This document shows positions 45,453-57,344 of a DNA stretch of 64,000 bases, one piece after another. Under the pieces are notes generated by a model. It did no database searches. It worked only from the letters and a program-made list of their open reading frames with translations, and was not told where the DNA came from. The translations under genes and the position numbers were made by a program. The stretch's first letter is position 1, and the number at the start of each line of letters is the position of its first letter. The stretch comes from Gnetum montanum. Taxonomy: Eukaryota > Streptophyta > Gnetopsida > Gnetales > Gnetaceae. Location of the stretch: positions 727,065 to 791,064 of the forward strand of contig MNCI01004661.1 in the NCBI GenBank assembly GCA_015680685.1, given 5' to 3'.

Positions 45453-46318
45453 TGATGAATCATATTTTAACACACTCTGATATTGGATACTTGATATTGA
45501 AAACCAAGATGCGATGTCAAATATCTCATATCACAAGGTTGATGTTGGCCTATAAATATAGCACTTGGGCTCATAATTTTCATATAGTTTTCAGATAGTT
45601 TTGTGAATAGAGTAGTTGAACTCTTATAGTTTTATTCTATAATCTTAGAGAATAGTTAGTAAGTGCCCAAAGAGTGGATCTGAGTCAGTTGTATGGAGTG
45701 TTATTCAAGTGAAAATGTACCTAGACACATTCCATGAATAGTGATAATATTGAGATTGATTCTTATTCATTGTAGCACTTTGACTTAGATTAGATTTGCT
45801 TTCCATGCAATTTAATTTTCATGTACTTAGTTAATGTTTACATTTCCATGCATATTAATGAATTGGTAGAATAAGCATGACAACTTTTGAGCATAAACAC
45901 ATATTCTCTTGGTAACCCCAGTAGCATTATTTCTTGGTTCACCTAGTAGCATAGTGCTTGGTAATCCTAGTAGTGGATACGTGAGTTCAGGATGTGTACA
46001 ACAAGCTAGGAATGGACACTCATCATCCGTAGGATAGTTTAGAATTTACTATCCATTGTTAATTAGCTTAAATAATTAATTTCTTCATTATCATTAGGAG
46101 TAGGATAAGGCCAAATAACATCAATTATCATATGTCTCACTTTGGACTAAACCATACGTGACAAAGCTACCACTAGTCCAAGTGGGAAGATACCAAACTA
46201 TGATCAAGACATAATGATCTAGATACCACAACTAGTCCCATTTGTGGAATTCGACCAGATCGTGCATGAACACTTGTGATTCGTATGGTTGGGCATAGGG
46301 GTACCTCGTTGCTCATCA
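45453..46318 (+). repeat. 3' LTR of element F
   Basis: 866 bp, TGATGAATCATATT to GTTGCTCATCA, after TCATGGAGGTA. TATAAATA at 45551-45558. About 11% different from the 5' LTR after the TATA box, about 27% before it, by eye. Confidence 0.92.
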
Positions 46319-47050
46319 ATCAGTACGATAATGTTTGATCATGATTCCATACTTGTTGTTGATAGATTTACTAAGCTGAATTATTTTATTTCTTGCAAGA
46401 AAAGTAATGATGCTTCCCATGTTGCTCATTTATCAATTCAGCATGTTGTGAGATTACATGGCATTCCCTTAAACATTGTAATTAATAGGAATGTCAAATT
46501 CAATGGCCACTTTTGGAGATTACTTTGGAAATTAAGACCAAGTTGTCATTTCCTATAGCCTATAATCTTCAAACCAATGAGTAAACTAAAGTGGTTAATA
46601 GGAATTTGTTGAAGATATTAAGATGTTTATGTGAGGATCAACCTCAAATATGGAAAAACATGTTGATCCATGTTGAGTTCTCATATAATAATGCTTCTCA
46701 TTCCAACATAGGTAAGAGTTCCTCCATGGTCAGTTATCATTTTTCACTAAGAATGATTAATAAACTAAGGAAATTTAATAATTATGCCTCTTTGAGCTTT
46801 TATTGTTTGTTAAAAATAAAAGAATTACATTAACAAGTCAAGTCTCACTTAGAGAAGAAGACAAAGGAAGACAAAGGATGTATTTGAATCTATTTGAACA
46901 AGGATAGGCAAAAGAATGTATGCTTCTACAAGCTTAACTTAAGGAGAATTTCTCCATTTAAAATTAGGGTCAAAATCAATTCAAATGCTTACCATATTGA
47001 CTTACCCAATGACTTTTCTATTTTTGTATGTTTAATGTTTCAGATTTGAG
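46319..47050 (+). pseudogene. Integrase fragment of a chromovirus-like element
   Basis: Reads DSILVVDRFTKLNYFISCKK (first Asp region), ASHVAHLSIQHVVRLHGIPLNIV, INRNVKF where SDRDxxF with the second Asp is usual (Asp now Asn), FWRLLWK, then MVNRNLLKILRC and HVEFSYNNASHSN of the core end. A later NAYHIDLP-NDFSIF segment (about 46980-47020) fits the tail of chromovirus polyproteins. This differs from the integrases of A and B. RT and gag are absent, so it is a lone remnant with stops and frame changes. Confidence 0.72.
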
Positions 47051-49122
47051 CCCATATCATGGGAATGTGTTTACATTGGACTTGGAAGATAGTCTTAAGA
47101 TCCTCAAATATGCACTTGAAGATCAAAATTCATTCAAGCCATCAAGAAAATCAATTGTGATATAAGCAAGGAAAGCTAGAAGTATAAGGATCTAAAAGAT
47201 GCATGAGTAATTGATTCATTAGAATGAGGAGGGACCTAAAAATGCAATTTCGATTCATGAGAAAGATTTGGGTTTGTAGTGAATTAATGTTATCTAGAGT
47301 ATTTAGTCAACTTAAAAATAAGTTTTAATTTTAAGAATGAAAGAAATGATGAGGACATCACCCAAGTCATGTGTCATCCTCAATGGAATGTTTTGTATAT
47401 TTCTTGTTATTTATGTATGTTTTATGTTAGTTTATAGTATCCATTTATATTTTTGTATGTTTTGGCATGTTTCAAGATGTTTTGAGCCTATTTTGATGAG
47501 TTTGGGAGATTCCAAGATTAATGGGAACTTACTTGAAGATGTCCCAATGTTCCAAATCTTAAAATGAACATCTTTATTCTTGGCCCTACTAGAATATATG
47601 TCTTCTCCCAAGATAAGATATATTGTTTGGAGTATATACATATACCATACAAGCCAAACGTCTCTTGTACAAGCCTACAATTCTCAAAAAACATCTACAT
47701 CACCTATAAGATATCTCCACTAGACCCAAGACATCTACACTACTTGCAAGACATCTCCTCTAGGAATTGGTTACTCTTAGGTGAGATGTTTACTCTTCCT
47801 TAAAGATGTATTATTCAAGGATGAGATGTTATTATATGAATTTCAACAAACTCAAAGTTTTAATTTTGAATGTCAAGGTGAGGTAAGGTCTTCGGAAAAA
47901 AGTATCAATAAATCTCTTGGCATCCATTTGTGCAATAGAGAGAGTTTTTTATAGACAAGAAAGAAGTCCAATAGAGATGTAAGGAGAGAGTAAAATTGAG
48001 CTCATCTAGAGCTGTCATTATTTTAAGGCTTAATAGTCATTTTGTGTATCAGTGTGTGTAAAGAATCTTGAGCCCTTTTTTGTCCTTAGGAATTATGGCA
48101 TCCAACATAACTATACTCAGTTTTCATGATTTAAGTAATTTTTGTAGGATTTGACTTCAAATTTGGGTTGGATGAGGCTAACTTCTCATTAGCTTTTTTG
48201 TGTCCCAATCATTACAGAATCAAGTTATCATTATTGTTAAAAATAATTTTAAAAAATTCATTATACAACTAGATGTCCTATAATCTGATAACCTCATCCC
48301 ATTTAAGAGATGAAATCACACATGTTTATGGGGATAGCTTAATTACCCTAAGAGACTCACAATTATTTCAAGGACTTACAATTAGCCAATTGACAACCCA
48401 TAAGTTCATTAAAAACTTACTAATTACATCCATAAACATTCATTTATAGGTTTCATCATTAGAATCTCACATAATTCATGATTACAATCATTTTTAAAAA
48501 GTATTTAACAACCTATTGTAATGTACTTTAAGTTGCATCTCATCATTGTCCAAGCCTAGTTACAACCTTCTACAAGCTACACCTTATTGTAGTCCCTCCT
48601 AAAAAAATACTAGAGAGTAACATACTTATTAGTATGGGACATTATGAGTTGTAGTCCTTTGCAGTCTACCTCAAACACTTTTTTCCAATAACCCTCTTGT
48701 TTACGGTGCCCAAGAATTAAAAAAAATAATCATGAGAGAACTCCATAAAATCAACCAATGTAGCATCCTTAGAGGCAAAATAGCATATGGAAATTGTAGC
48801 ACACTCATGTAGAAAAAAGAGTTTTAGCCAAACATATTATTTATGATCAATTTTTTTTCTCAAAGCATATAATTTTTAAGATATTTCCTCACTAACACTG
48901 TAATACCACTAGAAGGTTTGCATCCTTGCCCTACTTTTGTGTTTCTTACAATTAATTTGTTAGAAACATTTGGACTATATCGCAAAATAACTTTTATTGT
49001 ATTAACTTTAACTAAAGGTTGAAAATCCATATGATATTATATTAGCAAAAGTAGATATGATACTTATAGAAATTTCATCTCTTTAAAAATTTCTAAAATT
49101 TTATAAAAATATGCTTGATAGG
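47051..49122. other. AT-rich stretch, possible LTR remnant, no gene seen
   Basis: No supported coding. 47340-48200 has LTR-like composition (TATATACATATA near 47633) and could be the LTR of the element that left the integrase fragment, but no partner copy or clear ends are visible. 48200-49122 is AT-rich with no recognisable feature and carries the left copy of the ATAGG duplication of D at 49118-49122. Confidence 0.4.
47688..47767. repeat. 20-bp tandem repeat, four units
   Basis: Units start at 47688, 47708, 47728 and 47748, each beginning AA(A/G)A(C/T)ATCT. The spacing is exactly 20 bp. Inverted AGATGT words follow within 60 bp. Confidence 0.65.
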
Positions 49123-50018
49123 TGATGAGCAGTGAAGTATCCAACACCCAACCATATGAGATATGAGTGTTCATGTGTAATCTAGTCGAACTTTGCACAT
49201 AAGACAATGTGATTATACTAATAATTAATTAGTGTTTAGGATTGTTGTCTTCCCACATGAGTTATTAAAATCAATACGTATGGTTTAACTCACGGTGAGG
49301 TATATGACATTAATGTTTTATTGGCCATTGGGCTCCTAGTAAATATGAAGTGAAAGTAAAGGGATCTAAATCTAAGTGACAGTAAAAAATATAAACTAGC
49401 CTATGTGATGAGTAGCTAGTCTTGATCTTCTAATCCCACCATGGACTTCATTAAACTACTATTGGGATTACCAAGTACCTAACTACTGGGCATACCAAGT
49501 AATAGTACTACTAGGTTACCAAGTAGTTACACTTACATGCTTGAGATTAGTTATACTCATTCTGCTTAATGATATTAAAAGTAAATTGCAAGTAATTGTA
49601 AACATTAATTATGAAAATAGTAAAATAGAAAAATAATTGGAAATAGAAAAAAATAAAAATAAAATAAAACTAAGTGTTACTACAATGACGTAGAGTAATC
49701 TCAATCTTTATTGCTAGTCATGCAATGCATCCAAGTACATCATACTCGAATAATGATTTCATTCAATTACAAAACATCACATTGCAAGCATACACTAATA
49801 AGTATTGAATTCAAGAAAACAAACTAAAAGAGTTCTGTTACTATGCTATCAAATATATTATGGATCTGCACACCAAAGTGCTACTTATATAGGCTAGCAT
49901 GCATCTTGCAATATTTTTTATATGATAACATATGCTGAGATATGATAACGTATCTACAACATCATAGATACAATATCATAACTATGATATCGTTACCTCA
50001 GAATTTTTGGATTTATCA
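49123..50018 (-). repeat. 3' LTR of element D
   Basis: 896 bp; on the minus strand TGATAAATCC to CTGCTCATCA. GATATC/GATATT motifs cluster at the U3 start (about 49930-49992), most with CG decayed to CA/TG; a TATATAAG box lies near 49890. Confidence 0.9.
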
Positions 50019-50224
50019 TATGCCCTCAACTGATTGAAAACTCCTTGAGTTAAAAAAAAATGAGGATGGAGTCCCTTACAAAATTGGAAGGTAGATCTAC
50101 ATGATGCTAACTTCTATATACATGACTCTTTGATTTCACAGTGGAGTTTACAAAAATGAACACATGACATGACAATGTTAACAAAAAAAAAAAAAAACAA
50201 AATCTAGCAAAGTTGATTGTAGCC

Positions 50225-52953
50225 TTATGTTGTTCTAGGTGGAGGTGGATCTTCCATAGGTTTCTTTCCCTTGCCATTAGGCTTTTTAAATTGGTATTTG
50301 TTCAAGAGCATATGCAACTTCGCTTCTTCTGTTCTTGGATTGTGGACTATCCATGTTGATGAATCAATGTTGGATGGATTTGGTATGTTCCATAGACATG
50401 GTAGTTGCAGAAATATTTAATTGGCTTTAACATACCATGCTTCAAACTGGCATCTCTTCTTTAAAATCTCTGGCCTTTTTTCTAAATTCATGGTAGTCTA
50501 CTAATCTTCTAGCCATATTCAATACCACATCCTTTTGCCCTTGATAGGCAACTTTAACTACTTCTACTTTTGAGTTTCCTACTTGAAGTTTTTATAGAGC
50601 ATCTTTTTTAGCTACAAACTCCTTCTTGTACAAGGCATAGGTGGTTGCTAGTTGTTGTTCTAGTTCATTTCTAGGCCTACCTATTATTAACATGGAAAAA
50701 TTAGCATGTCAGAGGTTTGTTAACGCCATGTATTCTTTTAAATCCTCTATCTACAAGTCATTATTTTTCAGTTTTGCTTGATAGGTCTGGGCCATGCTAT
50801 CAAAGATGGATTGCTAATTAGGATTTTGTGCTATAATAGAACTAATTTTTGCCTTTGCCATCTAGATCTCTTTCTCATTTATTTGCTTGTACATGCTCAC
50901 TTGGCCTTGGAAGTTTTCTTTGAGTCTTTCATGTTTCTTAGCCTCATTTTTCCATGCACTAATTTTGATGGTTGATTTTTGTCTAATGGCACGTACCTCC
51001 TCCATAAAGAGGGTTCTATTTTCTCTTGCGAGGAAACTCATATCTTGGTTGACCCTCATCATTTACTATCTCAACTAATGGATGCTTTCTTCTAGTGTTT
51101 TTTTTTTCTTTTCTACTATGGTCAACTTCATGTTATCTACAACAAGTTATTTGTCTTCTTCCTGTAAGGAAACAAGTGCTTTTGCATGGGCATATGGTTG
51201 GGCTTTGGGTACTGAATATTTTCATGCTACCTTTTCTTTCTCATCTACTATGTCTCTATTATTCTTAAGAAGGAAATTGATCTACTTAGTTTTGAATTAT
51301 ACTATTTGATCTAGTGCTATGAATTGAGTTGGATCTCTCCTTTTTGCTCTCAAGGCTACAAGCTCTTCTTGTAATTTGGAAAGCTCATTCTCAATATGCT
51401 TTGCCTTGGTTTTGGCCATGATTAATTTTTCTTTGGCGGTAATTAATTTAGAATATTTTGTGGTGATATCACTAGGAATATTAAATAGATTTTTCATAAC
51501 TTGTCCTATATACAATAGTTATCTAACACATCTTCATGTTCTGCAGGAGTCATAAAGGTACTAGCTAGCATTTGAGAATTTTTGGCTCTAAAAATATTAG
51601 CTAGTGGTACAATAGGTACATTAAATGATTATTTAATGTGATCTATGATTACTTATGTGGATCCAGCTACATCATGATGCTGCATGATCACAACTATGGA
51701 TCTTTCTTAGGATTTATGCACCACTTGGAATGATGTAGAATTTCTGGAAATCTGTTGTGACCATTGGGACTATCTCCCAACTGCAATGATATTTGTCCAC
51801 TGGAAGGATTGGTTGAAATGGTTGGTCTAACTACATCATCAATAACTTTTAGTAGATTGGCCTCTTCTTTGCTTTCCCAACTGATAGCTTTTGTAATTTT
51901 CTACAGATGACTCATTGAAGGCCTATAATCTTGTAGTGGTAGTGGTGGAACTTGTTGTTGCTACTACTATTGTATTGTGGGTTGGGTAGTCTCCTTAGTG
52001 CCTGGTTGTTTTTCTAATTGGTCCTTTTTGGGAGACATTGGCTTAAGCATTTTGGCATATGAAGTATTCTATGCTTTCCTCAATGCATCATTTGTATACC
52101 CTTGGATACCAGCTCATTTACATAACTTTTGAATAAGGTAAGGGAATGGAAGTATTAACTTCCCTACCTTCTTCTCCTCAAACCACCTTTTGATTTCTAT
52201 GAAGTAGAGGTAAGTGATGTTTGCATTGAATTTTCCCATTAATATTGTACCCCCTTTGGCCACATATGTAGAGATTCTATTCAATATTTTGGTAGGAAAC
52301 AAGTCATAAGTGCCAATTTTGAAATAGATCTTTTCTTCTACAACTAATTCACTGTATTCTTTATCTTCCTTTCCATACATCCACTATAACCACAACTTCT
52401 TGGTATCTATGTCAAATTTGGTAGATATCTATGCCACCATTGCTTCTTGATTGGGTACATTCAATACCTTTGTGATTGTCTTAACTAAGTAAGATACTAA
52501 GATTCCTTTGATTTTGATTGTCACATCAGCTTCTAAATTTTTCCAAAACTAGAGTGTTTCTCCTAGATACCAGTCTCCATTGTTTTTTGGAGTAGGCCAT
52601 AATGAAGATGATTGAAGTTGGGCCTTAATAGCTTATGGAGCAAATTCCAATAATAAATCAAAATTGATTTCCATAATGACTGTTGACATGATGGATTTTT
52701 CTTGAATAGTCTAAAGGCATTTAGGTGACAGTATAAGTTGTTGTTCCTAGATGGGCATTGGTGGAACATCCACTTCTGCTTGAGCAAATTGCTTTAAGGT
52801 AGGAGTTTGTTGATAAATGCTAAAGAATTTTTCTTCCTACTCTCCTTATTTTTCTTGTAGGTTTTTCTCACTCACTTATCCTCTTCCAAGACCTTATGGT
52901 CTTTTACTTACCAGTTGTAGGAGTTCTCCTTATGCTCCTCGTTTTGGAACCAT
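50225..52953 (-). pseudogene. Extra gene of element D: globular domain plus long coiled coil
   Basis: About 910 codons with frame changes. It begins MVPKRG after a 3' splice site and ends PMEDPPPPRTT-stop at 50225, as in element C. The globular part has EEKIYFKIGTYDLFPTKIL and GKLILPFPYLIQKLC (about 52350-52120). Coiled-coil stretches are ITAKEKLIMAKTKAKHIENE (about 51440-51380), LARENRTLFMEEVRAIRQK (51040-50985) and NELEQQLATTYALYKKEF (about 50660). The ends and internal motifs shared with C across two independent insertions show one ancestral protein. No catalytic motif is recognised; structural, nucleic-acid-binding or env-like roles are all possible. Confidence 0.7.
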
Positions 52954-53205
52954 CTACAATCAATCAAAGGTTTGGAATTACTAGAGTATTCTCATAAATG
53001 AACAAAAATTTGATACCTCACTCATACCCTTAGTTATAAAAATTTCTTAGTTCATTATGATTGCAGAGTTAGAAAATTTTTCAATAACAACCTCATTAGA
53101 ACTTCAAATGAGTGGTATGATTAATTAGAAGTCTTCTTAAAGTTATTTTGGCCTTAATTTGAGTGATTTACTTTAAAAATTCTTAATATGTTTCCTTAGA
53201 CTTAC
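52954..53205 (-). other. Putative intron before the extra gene, element D
   Basis: Donor TAGGG with GTAAGTCTAAGG (boundary 53206/53205), branch-like TAGTAAT (52983-52977), acceptor TTGATTGTAG (52954), then ATGG. Branch to acceptor spacing equals that in A and E. Confidence 0.45.
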
Positions 53206-53481
53206 CCCTATAATACCTTTAGGTTGTTAGTAATTTCAAAAAAAATCAACTCAAATTTCCCTTACTCAGACCACACCCCTGCCCCCCCTTGCCCCCACAT
53301 GACTAAGGTGATCACTCTAGGATCACGTAGATTTAAAAATCATGCAAATTGGAGCAATAATGAGCAAGTTATGGGTGTTAGAAGTTGGAGTATTAGAGCT
53401 CTTAACTACAAAGAAAAATTGGCAACAACTCCCTTTTCATGAAATTTAGAAATGAAAAGTTTTTTCTAACTCTCCCACCCT

Positions 53482-53540
53482 ATATATATTATTTATCGTA
53501 AACATGACATCGTAGATGTAATATCGTAAATGTGATATCG
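53482..53540 (-). promoter_or_regulatory. Internal GATATC/TATA promoter-like module, element D
   Basis: Minus-strand CGATATC (53541-53535), two decayed copies (CGATATTAC near 53525, CGATGTC near 53512), then ATATATATAGGG (about 53490-53480). The words match the U3 of D's own LTR. It lies about 530 bp upstream of the extra gene's ATG. Confidence 0.45.
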
Positions 53541-55129
53541 TAGATACAATGTCACCAAATAAAAATCAAAATTTTTGAATGTTTTTCTTGGAAAATTAAG
53601 CCCCATAAGATAGTTAGAGGATATGCATCATGTTGAAAGGGTCTTGATATGGATATGATGCTTCAATTGTGAAAAATAGGTGTTGAAAGTGTATGTTAAA
53701 ACAATCTTAGCTATGAAAGTATATGAGGTATTGATGGAATGGATGAGAAAGACAACATTGTTGTGTTATTAGAATAGATAATGTGAATGATATGGGAAGT
53801 ATTTATTATTATTTATTGAAATTGGAAGGCTTAAGATGATGTGGAATTGCTAGGTAGGTATAAGATACAACAGTTATACAAGTGGGTCCTCCCCAAAGCA
53901 AGCTTTAGCTCTTAATGCTCTTGTATAACCATGCCTAAAAGTGTCCTTGGGCACTTAAAGAGTTGAACATAATGCATACCTATTTAGCAAGACACATATG
54001 TTAGTACCACAAAATTGGAAAAATAACTCTATGTTACACAAAATCATAAATTATGATTATTCAAATAGTGAGATGAAATGGTTTTGGAAGGGATTGCGAA
54101 AATTACAACATGAGGTATCTTACCATAGGCATAATGAATTCTTATGTTTTATGAGTGATTAAAGTAATCATTAGCCTTTCTGTCCAAGATTCAAACCAAG
54201 TCTAGACCACATTCCAATGACATCACATCATTTCATCTCTTGGAATTACAGTTGCAACACTATCAAGGTTACAAGGATTATCATCACTTGGCATATTGTC
54301 CAAGGGAAGAGTCTCTTCATGGCACTTTATTTTTATCTTTACATTTCAAGGTAACATGTCTTTCTAGTGGGATCCCCATAAACCTATTTTGTGCCATTTA
54401 TTTATTATTTGTGTTAACCCTTTTAAGGTAGCACTAATTTTACTCTTACTTCCATTTTTCATTAGATCTACAAGGATATAATACAACCTTGGTAACATGA
54501 TAGAACTTAAAATAATAATCCAAAATGAATCCACAAGTTCCCTTGATGTCACACCCTTTTTATTCTCCCTTGGTTCTTCACTTTTATGTCCAGGCATAAT
54601 GATCACAACTTTATTCTTAATTTGATGATGGAAAGAATATCATTATGGCCATGGTAAGAACCTCTTATTAATGGAATGGATGAATGGATGATGTGAGCTC
54701 ATTGTGCAAATAATCAATCTCTTATGACTTGATATCATAGAGAAATCTTCACCTTATTGGGCTACATCTTGTATTTATTTAAATGTATTTTATTAATGAT
54801 CAAAAATTATTTAAAAATGATTTGAAAAAAAGTATAATAAATGGGAAAAACGGTAAAAATTATGAAAAAGTATAAAGAAAGAAAAAATTTAAAGAATTAA
54901 AAAATACTAAAGAATGTGAAAAATTGAAGAAATGAGAAAGTATCAAAGCATGAGAAAAATGTAAAAGAAAATGAAAAAGCACTCATTAAGTTCTAGGTCA
55001 TGATAGGGCATCTCCCCCATGACTAAACTCTTGAGAAAGTGTTCGAAAAATGCTCCCCAGATATCCTAGATCATACACTTTGGGTGGTTCTCTTACAATC
55101 TTTAGGGTTTAAAATTTTTTATGATTATC
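53541..55129 (-). other. 3' region of element D upstream of the extra gene
   Basis: No gene supported. Contains the 38-bp conserved block (53920-53883), an A-rich tract (54790-54985) and a TCATGGGGG block at 55022-55014. It corresponds to 21120-22557 of C. Confidence 0.6.
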
Positions 55130-55461
55130 TCATGTGATGTTGATGGTAGTTGAGTTTTGATCATCTAAGTTCTTTTTTTCCTTTTTCATTAGCATGTGTT
55201 CATGAGTTAATATTTTTGTTTCCAGGTCCTTACTTGGAGTCATTTTCTTTGGATAGGAATTAGCAAGTGGTTCATGTGTATCCATGCATATGTTTGACAA
55301 ATGAAAGTTTTCAATTAATGGCCATAGGATGTCTTTTTGTTTTGTGGCTTTTTCTCTTCTTTCTACACACATTTTTGTTTCATTATTACTATGGACTGGT
55401 ATGGTTTCTGTGTTAGCATTATGGTGTCTATGTTAGCATTTTGAATATTTTGTCCACTGTT

Positions 55462-55880
55462 TCATCCTTTTCTTTTACCAATTATGCATGGAATTATTTT
55501 TGTATGGATGGATCCATGTTTATCCTCTTTTGAGATCTCCATGGATAAATCTCTCATGTTTAGCTTAACATTAATGGTGCTAAGCCATGCCCTCCCCATG
55601 ATGATTGGACATTCCTTATCAGTATCCTTCACATTGATCATCAAGAGGTCTATTGGGTAAGACCACCCATTGACAATGGTCACTACATCATCAATCTATC
55701 CAAAAGGGATGGTAATAGATTTATTTGCAAGATCCAACTTGATTTTGCATTTCTTAAATTGTGGTATGTTCCATGTTTGATATTGATTGTAGGAGATTAA
55801 ATTGACTATGAAACTTGAGTCTAGTAGAGCTTTGTATGGTAGATTCCCAGTTATCCATAGATAGATTAGAGGAACTACTA
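55462..55880 (-). pseudogene. Aspartic protease, element D
   Basis: Second half open for 74 codons: VNGWSYPIDLLMINV, KECPIIMGRAWLSTINVKLNMRD. The first half, upstream in the same direction, has a LLDSSFIVNLIS-type active site (about 55840-55800) where Asp-Ser-Gly has become Asp-Ser-Ser. The homologous domains in A and E align throughout. A Lys-rich tail of unknown role follows (55372-55130: KKMTPSKDLETKILTHEH). Confidence 0.75.
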
Positions 55881-56099
55881 TGGTAATTCACTTTTGTGGG
55901 AGTGGTTGTACCTTAATCCAATTGGTAAAAACTATAATGAGCATGATAGTCTATATTTTTAGACTTGATGATGTCAGAAGCTTGTCAAAAGTGAGAAGAT
56001 CTATTTTAGAAGAAGATGGTCTTGATAAAGCTCCTATTTTTCCAGCCTTCTCTAGACTCATCCTAAAGAAAAGATGTTTCTTTGTTGGCCCTTAGCATT

Positions 56100-57340
56100 T
56101 TTGGTAAGATCTTTTATTCATACATGTACTACCCCTTGCAGCCTTCTTCTACTATGATTATGATGGCGATTCACCTTGCATTGCAAGTGGTGGCATTGGT
56201 GGCAAAGCATTTGGGTTGGGATTTGAAAGATCAGCTACTTGTGGATGCATGTGTGAGTTTAGATTAGTCCTTGGTGGCATCAATTGATGGTATTATAGTG
56301 GATGATATTGTTGATTTTAAATAGTCGCATTCACTAGTGAGATTGGATGCTAGACATAGTATCCATTAGGATTAGGTTGTTGGTATGGATGTTGTTGGTG
56401 TGGCGGTGGCATGGCCCATGATTACTGTTGTAGCCACTACTGATGGTAGTGCTCCTGTAGCTATGAAAAGGCTCCACTATGATAGTACATTGGTTGAGGT
56501 TGTCATCTATAGTTACCTTGAGGATAAGGTAACCGTTTGGGCATTTTATTTTGAACAAATCGTGGGTATGCATATGCTCCAATTTCTTGCAGATGTTCCA
56601 TGACTTGACAACATCCCTTAGGATGTTTGTACTAGCACATAGTGCAACCTTCATCATCTATGGAGCTAGTGTTTGAGTATCCAACTACTCAAGAAACTTT
56701 TCCATTTTGTCCAAATCCCTTCTTCTTATTTTTATCTCTGCCTTTATTGAGTGCTTTTTATGCTTTCTCCTCCATAATATTTAGTGTTGTTGTACATCAT
56801 TCATCTACTGAATCCCACATTTTTGCTACTTGTGCTACTACATTAGCAACAGATTTCTGAATTAGTAGTGTCTCTTTCCTAATGAATTGATCCAAGGTTT
56901 CTTCCTCTTGGGTATCACACAGTTGTACATATATTTTTTGGATTGATGGATTCCCATTATATTCTTCAGCTGATTCCCTTTTCTTGAGTTCTTCTTCTTC
57001 TTTTGCCACTTGATCAATGAGTCTTTAAATCTGATGGGTAGTTAGTTTTGATAGTCTTCCTTGGGCATAAACCCCAAGGATCTCTCTTATTTTGCTTCTT
57101 AGTCCATCTATGATGTTCCTTAGCTATTATTTTGATGAAAATCTATGGTTTGGACCTCTATGTAATAGTGAATAATATCTATCCATTGTTGCATCAAGGA
57201 TCTTGTGAGTTCCTTGTTTTTAGTTTTGGATTTTCTTTCGTAGGTTTGACACATAAATATGTCTGATATTTGTCATTGAAAATTTCAAGCATGATACTCT
57301 AGTGTCTAATGGATTTAGGTTCTAGTGACCTGTACTAGCT
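56100..57340 (-). pseudogene. Gag and proline-rich spacer, element D
   Basis: Gag C-terminal half: MLEIFNDKYQTYL (about 57290), DLKTH and the KRRRTQEKGIS/KKRESAEEYNGNP linker (57010-56940), QFIRKETLLIQKSVANVVAQ (about 56890-56830), a CTIMCxxxxKGCC-like zinc knuckle near 56640-56610, then a Tyr/Gln/Pro-rich spacer to about 56100. The capsid N-terminal part is deleted with the inner LTR end. It is close to E in its linker sequence. Confidence 0.65.
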
Positions 57341-57344
57341 TTCA

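Larger units (their letters stand above)
39667..46318 (+). mobile_element. Element F: family 1 element with gag, no protease or pol
   Basis: LTRs at 39667-40531 and 45453-46318, primer site, broken gag, long 3' region. Flanking five bases are ATCGC and ATCAG, only three of five matching, so the duplication is not convincing. Its 5' leader after the primer site matches C. It lies between element I and an integrase fragment. Confidence 0.88.

Noticed and set aside
39662-46323. Target-site duplication around element F (ATCGC/ATCAG)
   Set aside because: Only three of five bases match, and the left copy overlaps the end of element I's LTR, so it cannot be claimed.
53276-53296. G-quadruplex as a separate functional element in D
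   Set aside because: It has three long G runs on the minus strand but overlaps the TCATG(T)GGGG block; C has runs on the other strand nearby, so no conserved structure can be claimed.
55880-56603. Plus-strand frames within D gag/protease
   Set aside because: They lie opposite minus-strand protease and spacer that align with A and E; no independent support.
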